The notes beneath the pieces were generated by a model. That model saw nothing but the letters and a program-made list of their open reading frames with translations, searched no databases and was not told the origin of the DNA. This document shows, piece after piece, positions 9,114-18,690 of a DNA stretch of 34,399 nucleotides (its first letter is position 1; every line of letters begins with the position of its first letter). The DNA comes from Flavobacteriaceae bacterium (GTDB taxonomy: Bacteria; Bacteroidota; Bacteroidia; Flavobacteriales; Flavobacteriaceae): NCBI GenBank assembly GCA_027066745.1, contig JAMONB010000268.1, positions 1 to 34,399 of the forward strand. The letters run 5' to 3'. A program made the position numbers and the translations under genes.

Positions 9114-10310
9114 ATGTTTAAAGGACTTTTAAAACATATCAAATTTGGAAATACTTATGGTGCTGTTGAACATCAAAGCTCAGAAGGACAAAATAGCATA
9201 CGGTTGCTCCTTTTAAAAAAGAAGCAAACAGCTTTTGAAATTGAAAAAAGCACACTACTTAATGAAATTCAACAAGTTGTAAATAGTACTTCTAAGAGCC
9301 AACATCTTTTTTTAACGATAAATAACAATCAAGTTTTATCTAAAATAATACCTAAAGAACTAAGCAATGCTAAAGCTGTTAAGATTTCCTATACTAATAT
9401 AATAATAAACGATTTTTATTATGATATTCTTCAATTAGAACAACATACCTATGTTGCAATTTGCAGAAAAGAGGTTGTAGATATTTTATTAAAGTCTTAT
9501 CAGAAGTTTCAAATAAATATTATAGGGTTTTCTTTAGGGAATAGTTCGCTTAAAAATTTACTACCCTTTATTGAATCAGGTGAATTTCAAACTGGTAATA
9601 CTAAATTTAGTACCAATAAAGGAAAGTTAACCTCGCTTGTTAGTTATAAATCTAATATAAAAAAACAATATCCAATAAATGGGTTGAATATATCCAATAG
9701 CGAGATGTTAGGCTTAGCCTCAACTATAGGCTATTTTTCGGGCTTAGATTCTACAAATACAAATTACAGGCAAGAAAATGAATCGTTATTAAAAGGATAT
9801 ATTCAAAATAATATATTTATAAATGGATTAAAACTTGGATTAGGTATTTTATTAACTACTCTACTGATTAACTTTTTTTTATTTAATTATTATACGGAAA
9901 GAAATGTTGCATTGTCCCAGAGTACTAAGCTAGGACAAGTAACAAAGGAGAAATTTCTTAAATTAAATGAAGGGCTGTTACATAAGAAAAAATTGGCACA
10001 TCAAATTGTAAATTTATCTTCCTCAAAAATAGCTTATTATTTAGATCAAATAGGAATATCCTTACCAACAACAGCGACGTTAAAAACCTTAATGTATCAG
10101 CCTATTTTAAAAAAAGTTGAAAATCAAAAGAAACTCCTACTAGATGAGCATATAATTATAGTTAAAGGAATTAGTTTAAATAGCGATGATTATTCGAAAT
10201 GGATTAATGATCTAGAAGCGATGGATTGGGTAAAATCTATTGAAATCATTAATTATGGATTACAAAAATCAAAGAAGACATCATTTCATATAAAAGTGGT
10301 AATGCAATGA
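9114..10310 (+). CDS. GspL / PilM-PilN-like assembly platform protein
   Basis: Follows secretin; N-terminal cytoplasmic region, single TM (LKLGLGILLTTLLINFFLF), C-terminal periplasmic domain. Confidence 0.65.
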   Translation: MFKGLLKHIKFGNTYGAVEHQSSEGQNSIRLLLLKKKQTAFEIEKSTLLNEIQQVVNSTSKSQHLFLTINNNQVLSKIIPKELSNAKAVKISYTNIIINDFYYDILQLEQHTYVAICRKEVVDILLKSYQKFQINIIGFSLGNSSLKNLLPFIESGEFQTGNTKFSTNKGKLTSLVSYKSNIKKQYPINGLNISNSEMLGLASTIGYFSGLDSTNTNYRQENESLLKGYIQNNIFINGLKLGLGILLTTLLINFFLFNYYTERNVALSQSTKLGQVTKEKFLKLNEGLLHKKKLAHQIVNLSSSKIAYYLDQIGISLPTTATLKTLMYQPILKKVENQKKLLLDEHIIIVKGISLNSDDYSKWINDLEAMDWVKSIEIINYGLQKSKKTSFHIKVVMQ

Positions 10311-10828
10311 GTTTAAAAAAGAAATACCGCTTTTTAGGCCTTGGTTTCCTACTTTTATGTTGGATAGCTTATCTGTTTGCATTTTCAAAAACAATAGAAG
10401 CTAAAAAAGAATACAAAGCTCAAAAACAACAAGCAGCATTGTTTTCTAATGTAGCCAAAAATATCCAGAAAATTAAGCAAGAGGATACTTATTATACAAA
10501 GCTATTAAAGAGACATCAACTAATAGTAGAAGGTTCTTTTCAGAATAATTTACTAGCAGCTATCAATGAATTTTCAAACGCTAATGACCTTGCAGTTATT
10601 AATTTTAACGACCCGCATCAGTTTAAGCTAGATAATGCATTACAAGAAACCTATACATTAGCAATTCGTGGGAATTATAATAATATTTTGAAATTGATTT
10701 ACCACCTTGAACAAGAACGAAAATTTGGGAAAGTAGTTTCTGTACAGTTCGAAAAGAAAAAACAGTATAGAACAAATAAAAATTATTTGGAGTGCATTTT
10801 ATTGCTTCAAAGGATTGTACAGCAATAG
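10307..10828 (+). CDS. GspM / PilO-like assembly protein
   Basis: ATGA-coupled to the GspL-like gene; short protein with N-terminal TM, coiled region and ferredoxin-like C-terminal pattern. Confidence 0.6.
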   Translation: MSLKKKYRFLGLGFLLLCWIAYLFAFSKTIEAKKEYKAQKQQAALFSNVAKNIQKIKQEDTYYTKLLKRHQLIVEGSFQNNLLAAINEFSNANDLAVINFNDPHQFKLDNALQETYTLAIRGNYNNILKLIYHLEQERKFGKVVSVQFEKKKQYRTNKNYLECILLLQRIVQQ

Positions 10829-10840
10829 TAAATATTTAAA

Positions 10841-11977
10841 TTACCTAATCACAGTACTTAATTTAAACATTGGTAAATACATAGCCACCAAAATAACTCC
10901 TACCAAAACACCTAAAAAGACAATAATTAGAGGTTCTAAGACTGTACTCAGTAATTTTGATTGGTATTCAATATCGTCGTTGTATTGTTTGGTAAGTCTT
11001 TCAAAAATATATTCATTTTGGTTAGTTTGTTCAGCAACTTTTAACAGAGAAATCATTTTCCGATCAAAGATAGAATGTTTACTCATACATTCACTAAATT
11101 CTTTTCCTTGGATAATATCCTTTTTAACCTCTTTTAAAGCTTGCTGCAACGGGTAAAAAGCAATCATTTTTTTGGTGAGTTCTATACAGTTAAGTAGGGG
11201 GACTTTAGCACTCACCAGTAGCGAGGTTGCTTGGGTAAATTGAGAGATATAAATTTTCCGAATCAATTCTCCAAAATAAGGGATTTTCAAAAGTAATTTC
11301 GATGCCCATTTTTGATACCAACTCTTTTTTGAAATTAATTTTCTAAACACAAAGATAAGTACTACAAATAGCACAATATACAGCGCATTATTATTTAATT
11401 TTTCGGAAGCTGAAATAATTACTTTAGTAATCCAAGGAAGCTCTACTTTGTTTTGCCTAAAAATATCGACAAACATCGGCACTACAAATTGTAACATAAA
11501 CACTACTGCTAATAGTGCTGTGAACATTACAATAAGGGGATATGAAAGTGCATTTAAGATAATCCTTCGTTGGGTATTTCTTCTTTGGTAAAACAGCCCT
11601 AATTCAGTACACACTTTTATTAGATTTCCTGTTTCTTCTCCAATTTTTAATGAATAATACTCATATTCTGAGAATTGTTGTTGTTCTTTAATTGCATTAG
11701 ACAAGGTTTTTCCTAAAATAAGTTCTTTGGTTATGTTTTCAATAAGTGTTTTGTCTTTTTCTTTTTTTTGTTCTTCAGCAATAAGTACTAAAGAATTTTT
11801 AAGTGTAATTCCGGCATTTAAAAGCACGCTTAACTCTGTATATAAAGCTTCTTTTTTTTTGTTAGAAAATGAAGTGCCAAAAAGAGTAATTTCTTTTTTT
11901 AATAACTCCTCAATAGACGAATTACTTTTTGATTTGGAGTCTTTAGATGTTGGTATGTTCTCTAAATTAAATGCCAT
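10841..11977 (-). CDS. GspF/PilC-type inner-membrane platform protein
   Basis: LYTELSVLLNAGITLKNSL..., IGEETGNLIKV, ALSYPLIVMFTALLAVVFMLQFVVPMF, QATSLLVSAKVPLLNCIELT, LEPLIIVFLGVLVGVILVAMYLPMF. Confidence 0.95.
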   Translation of the reverse strand: MAFNLENIPTSKDSKSKSNSSIEELLKKEITLFGTSFSNKKKEALYTELSVLLNAGITLKNSLVLIAEEQKKEKDKTLIENITKELILGKTLSNAIKEQQQFSEYEYYSLKIGEETGNLIKVCTELGLFYQRRNTQRRIILNALSYPLIVMFTALLAVVFMLQFVVPMFVDIFRQNKVELPWITKVIISASEKLNNNALYIVLFVVLIFVFRKLISKKSWYQKWASKLLLKIPYFGELIRKIYISQFTQATSLLVSAKVPLLNCIELTKKMIAFYPLQQALKEVKKDIIQGKEFSECMSKHSIFDRKMISLLKVAEQTNQNEYIFERLTKQYNDDIEYQSKLLSTVLEPLIIVFLGVLVGVILVAMYLPMFKLSTVIR

Positions 11978-12452
11978 TTGTTTTGTTCATATAATAGGTT
12001 GCTGCCTTATTTTTATAAATAAATAATTTTTTTTGATTTTGCTGTTTTGAGAATATTAATTCTAATGCATCTATTTCCCCATTGGATTCAATAATTTTTG
12101 AATCTAAAAAGTACTTTTTCTCAAGAATACTCAAGTTTAAAGTATCTGTATTTCTTACAATATAAGTAGGTTTAAATTGATAAACAACAGTGTCGTTTAC
12201 AGCCATAGCGATAAGTTGCCCTTTTAATCTGTCGTAATAGACTCTATGTGAACTTAGGTCTTTCCATAGAGCTTGTTCCAATGTTCTTAACTCTGTATTG
12301 TTTTTATAATTAGCTTGGATACTTTTCATTTCTTTTTGAACAATCATTAAAATAACTATTGCCATTGAAACCACAATAGAAGTTAGTAAGAGTACTACTA
12401 ACATCTCCGCTAGGGTAAAACTTGCTGTTTTTTTAATTTTTAACACGTACAA
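11967..12452 (-). CDS. Minor pseudopilin (GspJ-like)
   Basis: KKTAS|FTLAEMLVVLLLTSIVVSMAIVILMIV class III signal with E5; overlaps GspF and next pilin genes. Confidence 0.8.
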   Translation of the reverse strand: MYVLKIKKTASFTLAEMLVVLLLTSIVVSMAIVILMIVQKEMKSIQANYKNNTELRTLEQALWKDLSSHRVYYDRLKGQLIAMAVNDTVVYQFKPTYIVRNTDTLNLSILEKKYFLDSKIIESNGEIDALELIFSKQQNQKKLFIYKNKAATYYMNKTNGI

Positions 12453-12771
12453 TTCTTTTGGTTACAACATTTTTATACTTTGAATGAATGGCTTTCAACT
12501 CTAACCATTGCAATCCATTTTCTTCAATATATACTCCTGACACTTCCCAATTGTTAAATTCTTCAGTTAATGGAATTGAAAGCAACTTATTTTTGTACCT
12601 ATACTCCAGTTGATAGATATGATTCTCAATACCACTTGTATCTCTTTTAATAGTGGATAGAAAGACGTTGTTAAGGGTAAATAAGGCAATAGAAAAAACA
12701 ATCACAATCAGTACAGAAGCTGTAATTGTTTCAATTAAAGTAGCCGCTTTTATTTTTTTTAATACAACCAT
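12433..12771 (-). CDS. Minor pseudopilin (GspI/H-like)
   Basis: KKIKAA|TLIETITASVLIVIVFSIALF-type hydrophobic N-terminus (probable A|ATLIE cleavage); overlaps flanking genes. Confidence 0.75.
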   Translation of the reverse strand: MVVLKKIKAATLIETITASVLIVIVFSIALFTLNNVFLSTIKRDTSGIENHIYQLEYRYKNKLLSIPLTEEFNNWEVSGVYIEENGLQWLELKAIHSKYKNVVTKRIVRVKN

Positions 12772-14036
12772 TTTGAGACTTTTAAAGTTGTATTTTTAAA
12801 TTGTAGCCCTATATATTCTGGTGGTAATTTAGAATTTAATATTTGTCCATTATAAATATGATTCTGATATACAGAACCATATTGTTTTGCAATAAAAGCA
12901 TCGGTGTAAACACTTCCTAAAACTGTACCTTTCAACGCTAGATTTTTTTCACAATAGACTTCTCCATAGACTAAAGTATTCTCTTCAATACGAATTTGTG
13001 GATTATAATTTGAAGATGTATTCTCAGACAAGAAAGCAACCACACCTTTTATAGATGTATTAGAATTAATGGTTAATTGATTGATAATCTTAGATTGAGT
13101 TTTTTTCTTTGAAGTCTCTTGTTTTTTTTCATATACAACCAATGCAGTTGGATAATCAAGTCTGCAATCTTTTCCAACAAGAATACTTTTAGAAGCAATG
13201 GCTTGAAAATTCCCACTAACATTGTCTAGAATTTCAATGTGAGGGGCAATAAGTAGTACATCTTTTAAATATGCAGTAGAATAAATTTTAATGATTGAAT
13301 CAGATTGAATCCGATAGTTCCCTGTTAATTCAAGATGATGTAATTCTAAAATATGGATTGTTTTATATTCTTTTGTTGGCAATCCAAAAGAATTAATTTC
13401 ATTCATACCTTCAACTAATTCTAAGGGAACTGTATTGGAATTTCCTGTGAGTCCTTTAGAGAGTAATTCAAGGTGTTTTTTATTGGTAATTTCAGGGAGA
13501 GTTTCTGTACTACTTAATTCTTGCCCATAAATTAACTCGTTTCCATAATAGGAATGCCCTGCAATATTACCTCTTTTCACCTGTTTCTTTGGTAAGAAAG
13601 CAGTCCCTTCAATTTTAGTATTTCCAACGAGTACCAAAGCACTATTGTTTTCTTTTAAATAAAGAGCAGGTTTGTCTTTTAAATATCCCCCAAGTAAACC
13701 CATTTTGTAAAAGGGTGCATTTTTAACACTTGATGCTACGGTAAGTATCTCAAAAATCCCCCAATATTTTTTATTAAGAACGAGTTTACTATCAATTGTT
13801 TTGTCCAATACCACTTCTGTATCTTGATCTAAAGCAATTTCTTTATAAGATACATAATCAAACCCAATTGAAGCATTTTTAATACTTTGTACACGGAAAT
13901 CAGTTTGAATTTTAAATTGACTTTGCACATAGGTTAAGGTTAAGAAACTACCTAGTAGAATGGCTATTAATACAGCTATAAATAACGTGTATTGCAATGC
14001 CCCAGCATTTATTTTTTTATGTAGCCACCAAATCAT
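12759..14036 (-). CDS. Pilin-signal-like protein with predicted beta-rich/solenoid body (occupies GspK position)
   Basis: HKKINAGALQYTLFIAVLIAILLGSFLTL N-terminus; body with repeated short beta patterns (NTSIKGVVAFLSEN...EENTLVYGEVYCEKNLALKGTVLGSVYTDAFIAKQYGSVYQ). Confidence 0.6.
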   Translation of the reverse strand: MIWWLHKKINAGALQYTLFIAVLIAILLGSFLTLTYVQSQFKIQTDFRVQSIKNASIGFDYVSYKEIALDQDTEVVLDKTIDSKLVLNKKYWGIFEILTVASSVKNAPFYKMGLLGGYLKDKPALYLKENNSALVLVGNTKIEGTAFLPKKQVKRGNIAGHSYYGNELIYGQELSSTETLPEITNKKHLELLSKGLTGNSNTVPLELVEGMNEINSFGLPTKEYKTIHILELHHLELTGNYRIQSDSIIKIYSTAYLKDVLLIAPHIEILDNVSGNFQAIASKSILVGKDCRLDYPTALVVYEKKQETSKKKTQSKIINQLTINSNTSIKGVVAFLSENTSSNYNPQIRIEENTLVYGEVYCEKNLALKGTVLGSVYTDAFIAKQYGSVYQNHIYNGQILNSKLPPEYIGLQFKNTTLKVSKWLY

Positions 14037-14506
14037 TGATTTATGAAGAACTCTTTTTTTGTTTTTTTATAACGCAACGTAATCTTTTTAGTTGTTCCTT
14101 TTAATAATTTAACACCATCTATTTGTTGTCCTATAGAAAAGAAATATTGGTTTTTATTGATAACCACTAAATACAATGTTTCTCTTCCTTTTTGTTTAGG
14201 TGCAATAATTCCGTTGAACTGAATTAAAGGAAAAGAATCTTCCTCCATTAATTGAGCGTTACTTATTTTTTTTGCAAAAGGTCTTTTTTTAATAAAGGTT
14301 TTTCCTAAAAAAGGATCTCTATAGATTGGTTGAATTGAAAATGTATCTTGTATTTTCAATTCTTCAGGTTTAAAATCCGTTAATTCATCCGTTGCATTTA
14401 TAATAAGTTCATTCGGTTTTATGGCATCATATATTTTATAGCCGATGAGTCCCCAAACAATAAGAACTGCTAGTACTAAAAAATAGATATTTCGTTTGTT
14501 TTTCAC
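14033..14506 (-). CDS. GspC/PilP-like protein
   Basis: N-terminal TM, YRDPFLGK motif, C-terminal small beta domain (FNGIIAPKQKGRETLYLVVINKNQYFFSIGQQIDGVKLLKGTTKKITLRY) resembling the HR/PilP type; ATGA overlap with upstream partner gene. Confidence 0.6.
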   Translation of the reverse strand: MKNKRNIYFLVLAVLIVWGLIGYKIYDAIKPNELIINATDELTDFKPEELKIQDTFSIQPIYRDPFLGKTFIKKRPFAKKISNAQLMEEDSFPLIQFNGIIAPKQKGRETLYLVVINKNQYFFSIGQQIDGVKLLKGTTKKITLRYKKTKKEFFINQ

Positions 14507-14509
14507 GTT

Positions 14510-16579
14510 TTATTCAATAGTAAATGAAAATACATCACTTTGCCCACTGCTATTCCCTGCGACATCGAAAACTTCAATATACCAATAATAGGTTCCAGGA
14601 GTAATGTCTTTATATAAGGATGTTTCACTTAACTCTTCACTAAACAATAGATCGTTCAAAGTAGCATCTTTATAAACACTAATAGTGCTTAATTCTTCAC
14701 TTCCTATATTTTCTTCTAATGACCAGATAAATTGTACTGTAGTATTATTAGTTATTTCTTGATCAGCAGGGTTTGTTAATGTTGCTTTTTCAGGAGCAGT
14801 TGTATCTACTAAAATATTTCTAGAGGTATACACCGTGTTTTGACTTTCGTTTTGAGCTCTTACTTTCCAAGTATAATAGCCATCTTCAAAAGTTACGGTT
14901 TTTGTTGTTATAGGAAGTGTAAAATCCTGTAAAATTAGAGCACTGTTATTGACCGTATGAATAAGCATTCTGTAATCTATAGCTCCTGTAATGGGTGACC
15001 ATTCAAAGGTTTGCTGTGCATTGTTGGTTATTAGCTCATCTTGTGGCGTAATTAATTCAACTTCGCTTTCTGAAAAATTAGCTTCAATAGTAAATAAACG
15101 AACTTCACTTTGATTACTTTCATTCCCTGCTTTATCATAAGATTTTACATACCAATAATATGTACTTACCTCAAATTCTTGGTAGTGATTATTATTAATA
15201 ACTTCAGCTTTTAAGGTTAAACCTGTCAAGTTCTCATCTGCATAAACAAACAAACTATCTATTTCGGTACTTCCTTCGTTAAGGATTCTACTATATTCAA
15301 AATGAATAATTTTTTCTAGTTGTGTATGTTCATTTACAGGAGCAATTAACTCAGGTGTATTTGGAGTTTGCGTATCTATTAAGATAGTTCTTTCTGAAAA
15401 TGCTGTTTCTGAATACTCATTCATTGCTTTTACTTGCCATAGATAAGCACCATCTTGCAAGGTGATTTCTTTTTCTGTTTGTGTTGTAGTAATATCAAAT
15501 ATCACCGTATTTGTTCCGTCATTTTGTAATACTTGAATACTATATTCATCTGCATTTTCTATTGGATTCCACTGAAATAAATGTGTACTATTATTGGTTA
15601 TTAAAGCATCTTCAGGAACAATTAATTCTACTGTATTATTTTCGATACCTTCAAGTATCATAAATGAATTTACAGTACTACTTTCACTTTTATTTCCCGC
15701 TTGGTCATACGATTTTACAAACCAGTAATAAGTATTAGGTTCTAAAACCAATTGAATTTCACTAGTTGTTACATTGTCTTTAAAAATAGCATGTGTTAAT
15801 GCTATATCTTTATATACAAATAAACTATCCATTTCTATACTTCCTTCAATGGCTTCACGTTGCCAAGAAAAATTAATAGTACTGTTTAATGTTTCTAATA
15901 AATCTACTGGATTTTCGAGTTGAGGCGTGTTAGGAACTGTGCTATCTACCAGAAGTGAGCGTGATGTATATGCTGTACTTTTATCGTTATTAATGGCATT
16001 TACTTGCCATACAAAATTCCCTTCTCCAAAATTAACGGTAGCCTCTGTAGTTTCAACCTCTAGCTCTTGTACTAATGTTCCACTTGTATTAGGGTTCCAT
16101 ATTTGGATAGTGTATTTTTCTGCATAATCTATAACGCTCCATTTTAAGAGCTGCTCTGTTTGATTGGTTATAAGTTCATTATCAGGACTTAATAACTCTA
16201 TTATATCCTCAGGGTTTAAGGTGATAATTTCAAAACTATTAGTGCTATAAGCAGTTTCATAAGCACTGTTAATTCCTTTTACTCTCCACTGATATTCATT
16301 TGGGGCTAATTCAATTTCATACGTAGTGGTGGTTAAAATAGTATCTTTAACCAACCTACTTGAGTTTAAAAATGAGGGGCTTACTATTTGTAATTGATAT
16401 TGCTCAGCTCCTTCAATAGAACGCCAATTAAGTAATACTTTTTGGATATCAAATATAGCGTTATCATTAGGTGCAATTAGCCCTATGGTGTCTTTTGAAA
16501 TATCGTCTTCATAAAAAATTTCTTCACAACTAATTAAAATAACAACGATAAAACTTAAAATTAATAATATCTTTTTCAT
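14510..16579 (-). CDS. Surface lipoprotein with ~7 Fn3/Ig-like domains
   Basis: Lipobox ILISCEE; repeated LITPxDxLITNN...FxWxPIxxAxxYxIQ...YxWxVxAxN and alternate FxWxxxxxxGSxExDSLxVYxDxxL...TYYWYVKSYDxAGNxS domains. Confidence 0.8.
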   Translation of the reverse strand: MKKILLILSFIVVILISCEEIFYEDDISKDTIGLIAPNDNAIFDIQKVLLNWRSIEGAEQYQLQIVSPSFLNSSRLVKDTILTTTTYEIELAPNEYQWRVKGINSAYETAYSTNSFEIITLNPEDIIELLSPDNELITNQTEQLLKWSVIDYAEKYTIQIWNPNTSGTLVQELEVETTEATVNFGEGNFVWQVNAINNDKSTAYTSRSLLVDSTVPNTPQLENPVDLLETLNSTINFSWQREAIEGSIEMDSLFVYKDIALTHAIFKDNVTTSEIQLVLEPNTYYWFVKSYDQAGNKSESSTVNSFMILEGIENNTVELIVPEDALITNNSTHLFQWNPIENADEYSIQVLQNDGTNTVIFDITTTQTEKEITLQDGAYLWQVKAMNEYSETAFSERTILIDTQTPNTPELIAPVNEHTQLEKIIHFEYSRILNEGSTEIDSLFVYADENLTGLTLKAEVINNNHYQEFEVSTYYWYVKSYDKAGNESNQSEVRLFTIEANFSESEVELITPQDELITNNAQQTFEWSPITGAIDYRMLIHTVNNSALILQDFTLPITTKTVTFEDGYYTWKVRAQNESQNTVYTSRNILVDTTAPEKATLTNPADQEITNNTTVQFIWSLEENIGSEELSTISVYKDATLNDLLFSEELSETSLYKDITPGTYYWYIEVFDVAGNSSGQSDVFSFTIE

Positions 16580-16582
16580 GTA

Positions 16583-17365
16583 TTAAAATTTTACTTTTTG
16601 TTCTTTTGGCAACGCTTTTTGATAAGAGCTATAGGTCTTGTTTTTACATTCTAAATTTTCACTTATTACGTTAATCAGTATAGGTTCTTTTCTTTTATTT
16701 AAAGTCCAACAAAAAGATGACAACTTATATGCAAAAATAGTACTACTTGTTAACTCAATGGTTTTATATAGCTTGTTACTCTTATAGAGTGCTAAGCCAT
16801 ATTTTTTATGTTTGTTATTTACAAGGTAAATTTCTTCAGCACTTTCAATACTTTTTAATAACGGATTACTAAAATTTATTGAAATAGTAGTGACCAACCT
16901 AGACTTTGGAGCAATTTTTAAATGTTCTATAATTGAACTATTCTTTTCGGAATTTAACTGCGTTACAATTGAAACATAATCTATAAGTTGAAAGGATACA
17001 TATTTTGGTTTATTTGCAAGTGAATCTATAAATTTAATAGCCACGTTTTTCCCTTGTAATTTTGAAGCTTTTTTTAACGCATTAAAAGTAGATTTGTTAT
17101 GTAGTACAATAGCAACTTGAACTCGAATTTTTTCTTGATACTTAGGTATTGCATTAGTTTGAAAAGCGTTAATCTCTAAGTTGGAGTTTAATTCTCCAAT
17201 AGTTCCAAATTCAATAGCAGATGATGCTATTCTTTGCGGTTGTTTATTTATACGGACTGTTTTACAAGAACTTACCAATACTACAAGTATTAGTAAAAAA
17301 TATATCTTTTTCACATTAATTTTTTTATACTCCTGTAAAAATAGGAAAATTCTTATTGATGACAA
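16583..17365 (-). CDS. Lipoprotein linked to the secretion operon (start possibly GTG at 17314)
   Basis: VKKIYFLLILVVLVSSCKT lipobox; immediately upstream of the Fn3 lipoprotein in the same direction. Confidence 0.65.
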   Translation of the reverse strand: MSSIRIFLFLQEYKKINVKKIYFLLILVVLVSSCKTVRINKQPQRIASSAIEFGTIGELNSNLEINAFQTNAIPKYQEKIRVQVAIVLHNKSTFNALKKASKLQGKNVAIKFIDSLANKPKYVSFQLIDYVSIVTQLNSEKNSSIIEHLKIAPKSRLVTTISINFSNPLLKSIESAEEIYLVNNKHKKYGLALYKSNKLYKTIELTSSTIFAYKLSSFCWTLNKRKEPILINVISENLECKNKTYSSYQKALPKEQKVKF

Positions 17366-17443
17366 ATTCTTATTTTAGTTTTTTAAATTAAATAATTAAT
17401 AAATAATACACATAAGTTATCATGTGCCTTTACTAAAAAAGCA

Positions 17444-18360
17444 ATGAATACGTCTCCTTACAAGAGAAACTATCACCCATTAATTTATTCAAAAGGAATG
17501 TTGAGTACAAAGCAACTTAATGAAATACCTAAACGAACTTTACAACATTGGAATAAACATAAAAAATCATTTTCATAATTAGGTTTTACCATATTGCTGA
17601 AGCTATAATTAACAGAATAGCAATCAACAAAGCATTTAATAAATGTGCTTTTTATAAGGAAAGTTACTCAGTTGTAACTAAAAAGTATATTTTCTATTCT
17701 GTTTTTCCTATCTAAGACTTGATTTTGAGTGTTAAAAACATCTATCACCACTCGATGCAATCGAGCGGGAGCGGGGGTAGATATAACTTATGTACATACC
17801 GTAGAAGATGGTTTGCAAGCAGTAGCTTTTGTTAAAGACAATTATTCTAAAGCTATTTTGCACTATACTTCGACTACAGGAAAAGCAGGAAGTAAATTTA
17901 TCAAAAATCTTTTTCAAGAGACTTTTGATAAGCATAATTTGTTTGACAAAAAAGACCCAATCAATATTTTGTCTGATGGTGGTTCTGAAAATAAAGGAGA
18001 ACTAATTTCTTGGGTTAATAACATAATTGCACCACCTGTAGTTTCTAAGATTACAGCTCGTACCGATGAGTTTCCGTATCCTAACAATATGTCTGAAAGT
18101 ACGCATAGCATTTACAAACTGAATTTATGAATGGAAAAATTTCTCTAAATACTAAATCTCACTTACTTAGCCTAGAACGATTTTTTCATTATTATAATTA
18201 TGAACGTTATTTCACCGAACATACCGGGTTAAGACCCATTGATATTCTCAAAGGTAAAATACCTGATAAATACATGTATAAAGAACGGATAGAACAAGCA
18301 AGGGAAAATAGAATAAGAATAAACCAAAGCTTTAACGCTTGTATAAAACATACTGCTTAA
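17444..18360 (+). pseudogene. Degenerate IS (IS3-like, DDE integrase-core) transposase remnant
   Basis: HTH-like fragment 17444-17578 (MNTSPYKRNYHPLIYSKGMLSTKQLNEIPKRTLQHWNKHKKSFS*); DDE core pieces VDITYVHTVEDGLQAVAFVKDNYSKAILHY, ILSDGGSENKGE, FPYPNNMSESTHSIYK; C-terminal ORF 18127-18360 in a different frame. Confidence 0.75.
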
Positions 18361-18363
18361 TTT

Positions 18364-18388
18364 CTACTAAAACTCCTTATTTTAGTAG
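18364..18388. terminator. Hairpin CTACTAAAA-CTCCTTA-TTTTAGTAG just after the transposase remnant
   Basis: Perfect 9-bp inverted repeat with 7-nt loop, 3 bp after the stop at 18360; no long T tract. Confidence 0.4.
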
Positions 18389-18690
18389 CGTAATTGCAGA
18401 TTTTACGGTTTTGATGTTGGTAAAAAAAAATATTATAGCATTTTCTATTTGTGAAATTTTGTAAAACAAAAAAATAGAGCTTACAAAAAATAGATTTTTC
18501 GCTATTTCTTGTAAAGCCCTTTCTTTACTGGAAAGTTCCAACTTTGGAACCCTTTTGTTGTAGTTTTGCTTAGTGAGTGCTTAGAAAATGAGCATACCGA
18601 AGTACACTCATTTTAAATTTATATTAGCATTGGTTATGAATCAAAATCAATTGGTAAGCTGTTCAAAAGTTATTATCTTTACCCATAGTT

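Noticed and set aside
10815-11156. Plus-strand 113-aa ORF overlapping GspF
   Set aside because: Antisense to confident GspF coding sequence; no recognisable features.
11727-12026. Plus-strand 99-aa ORF overlapping GspF/GspJ
   Set aside because: Antisense to confident coding sequence.
15927-16127. Plus-strand 66-aa ORF inside the Fn3 lipoprotein gene
   Set aside because: Antisense shadow ORF.
17732-18111. Minus-strand ORFs of 67 and 65 aa over the transposase remnant
   Set aside because: Opposite-strand readings of a recognisable (decayed) DDE transposase.
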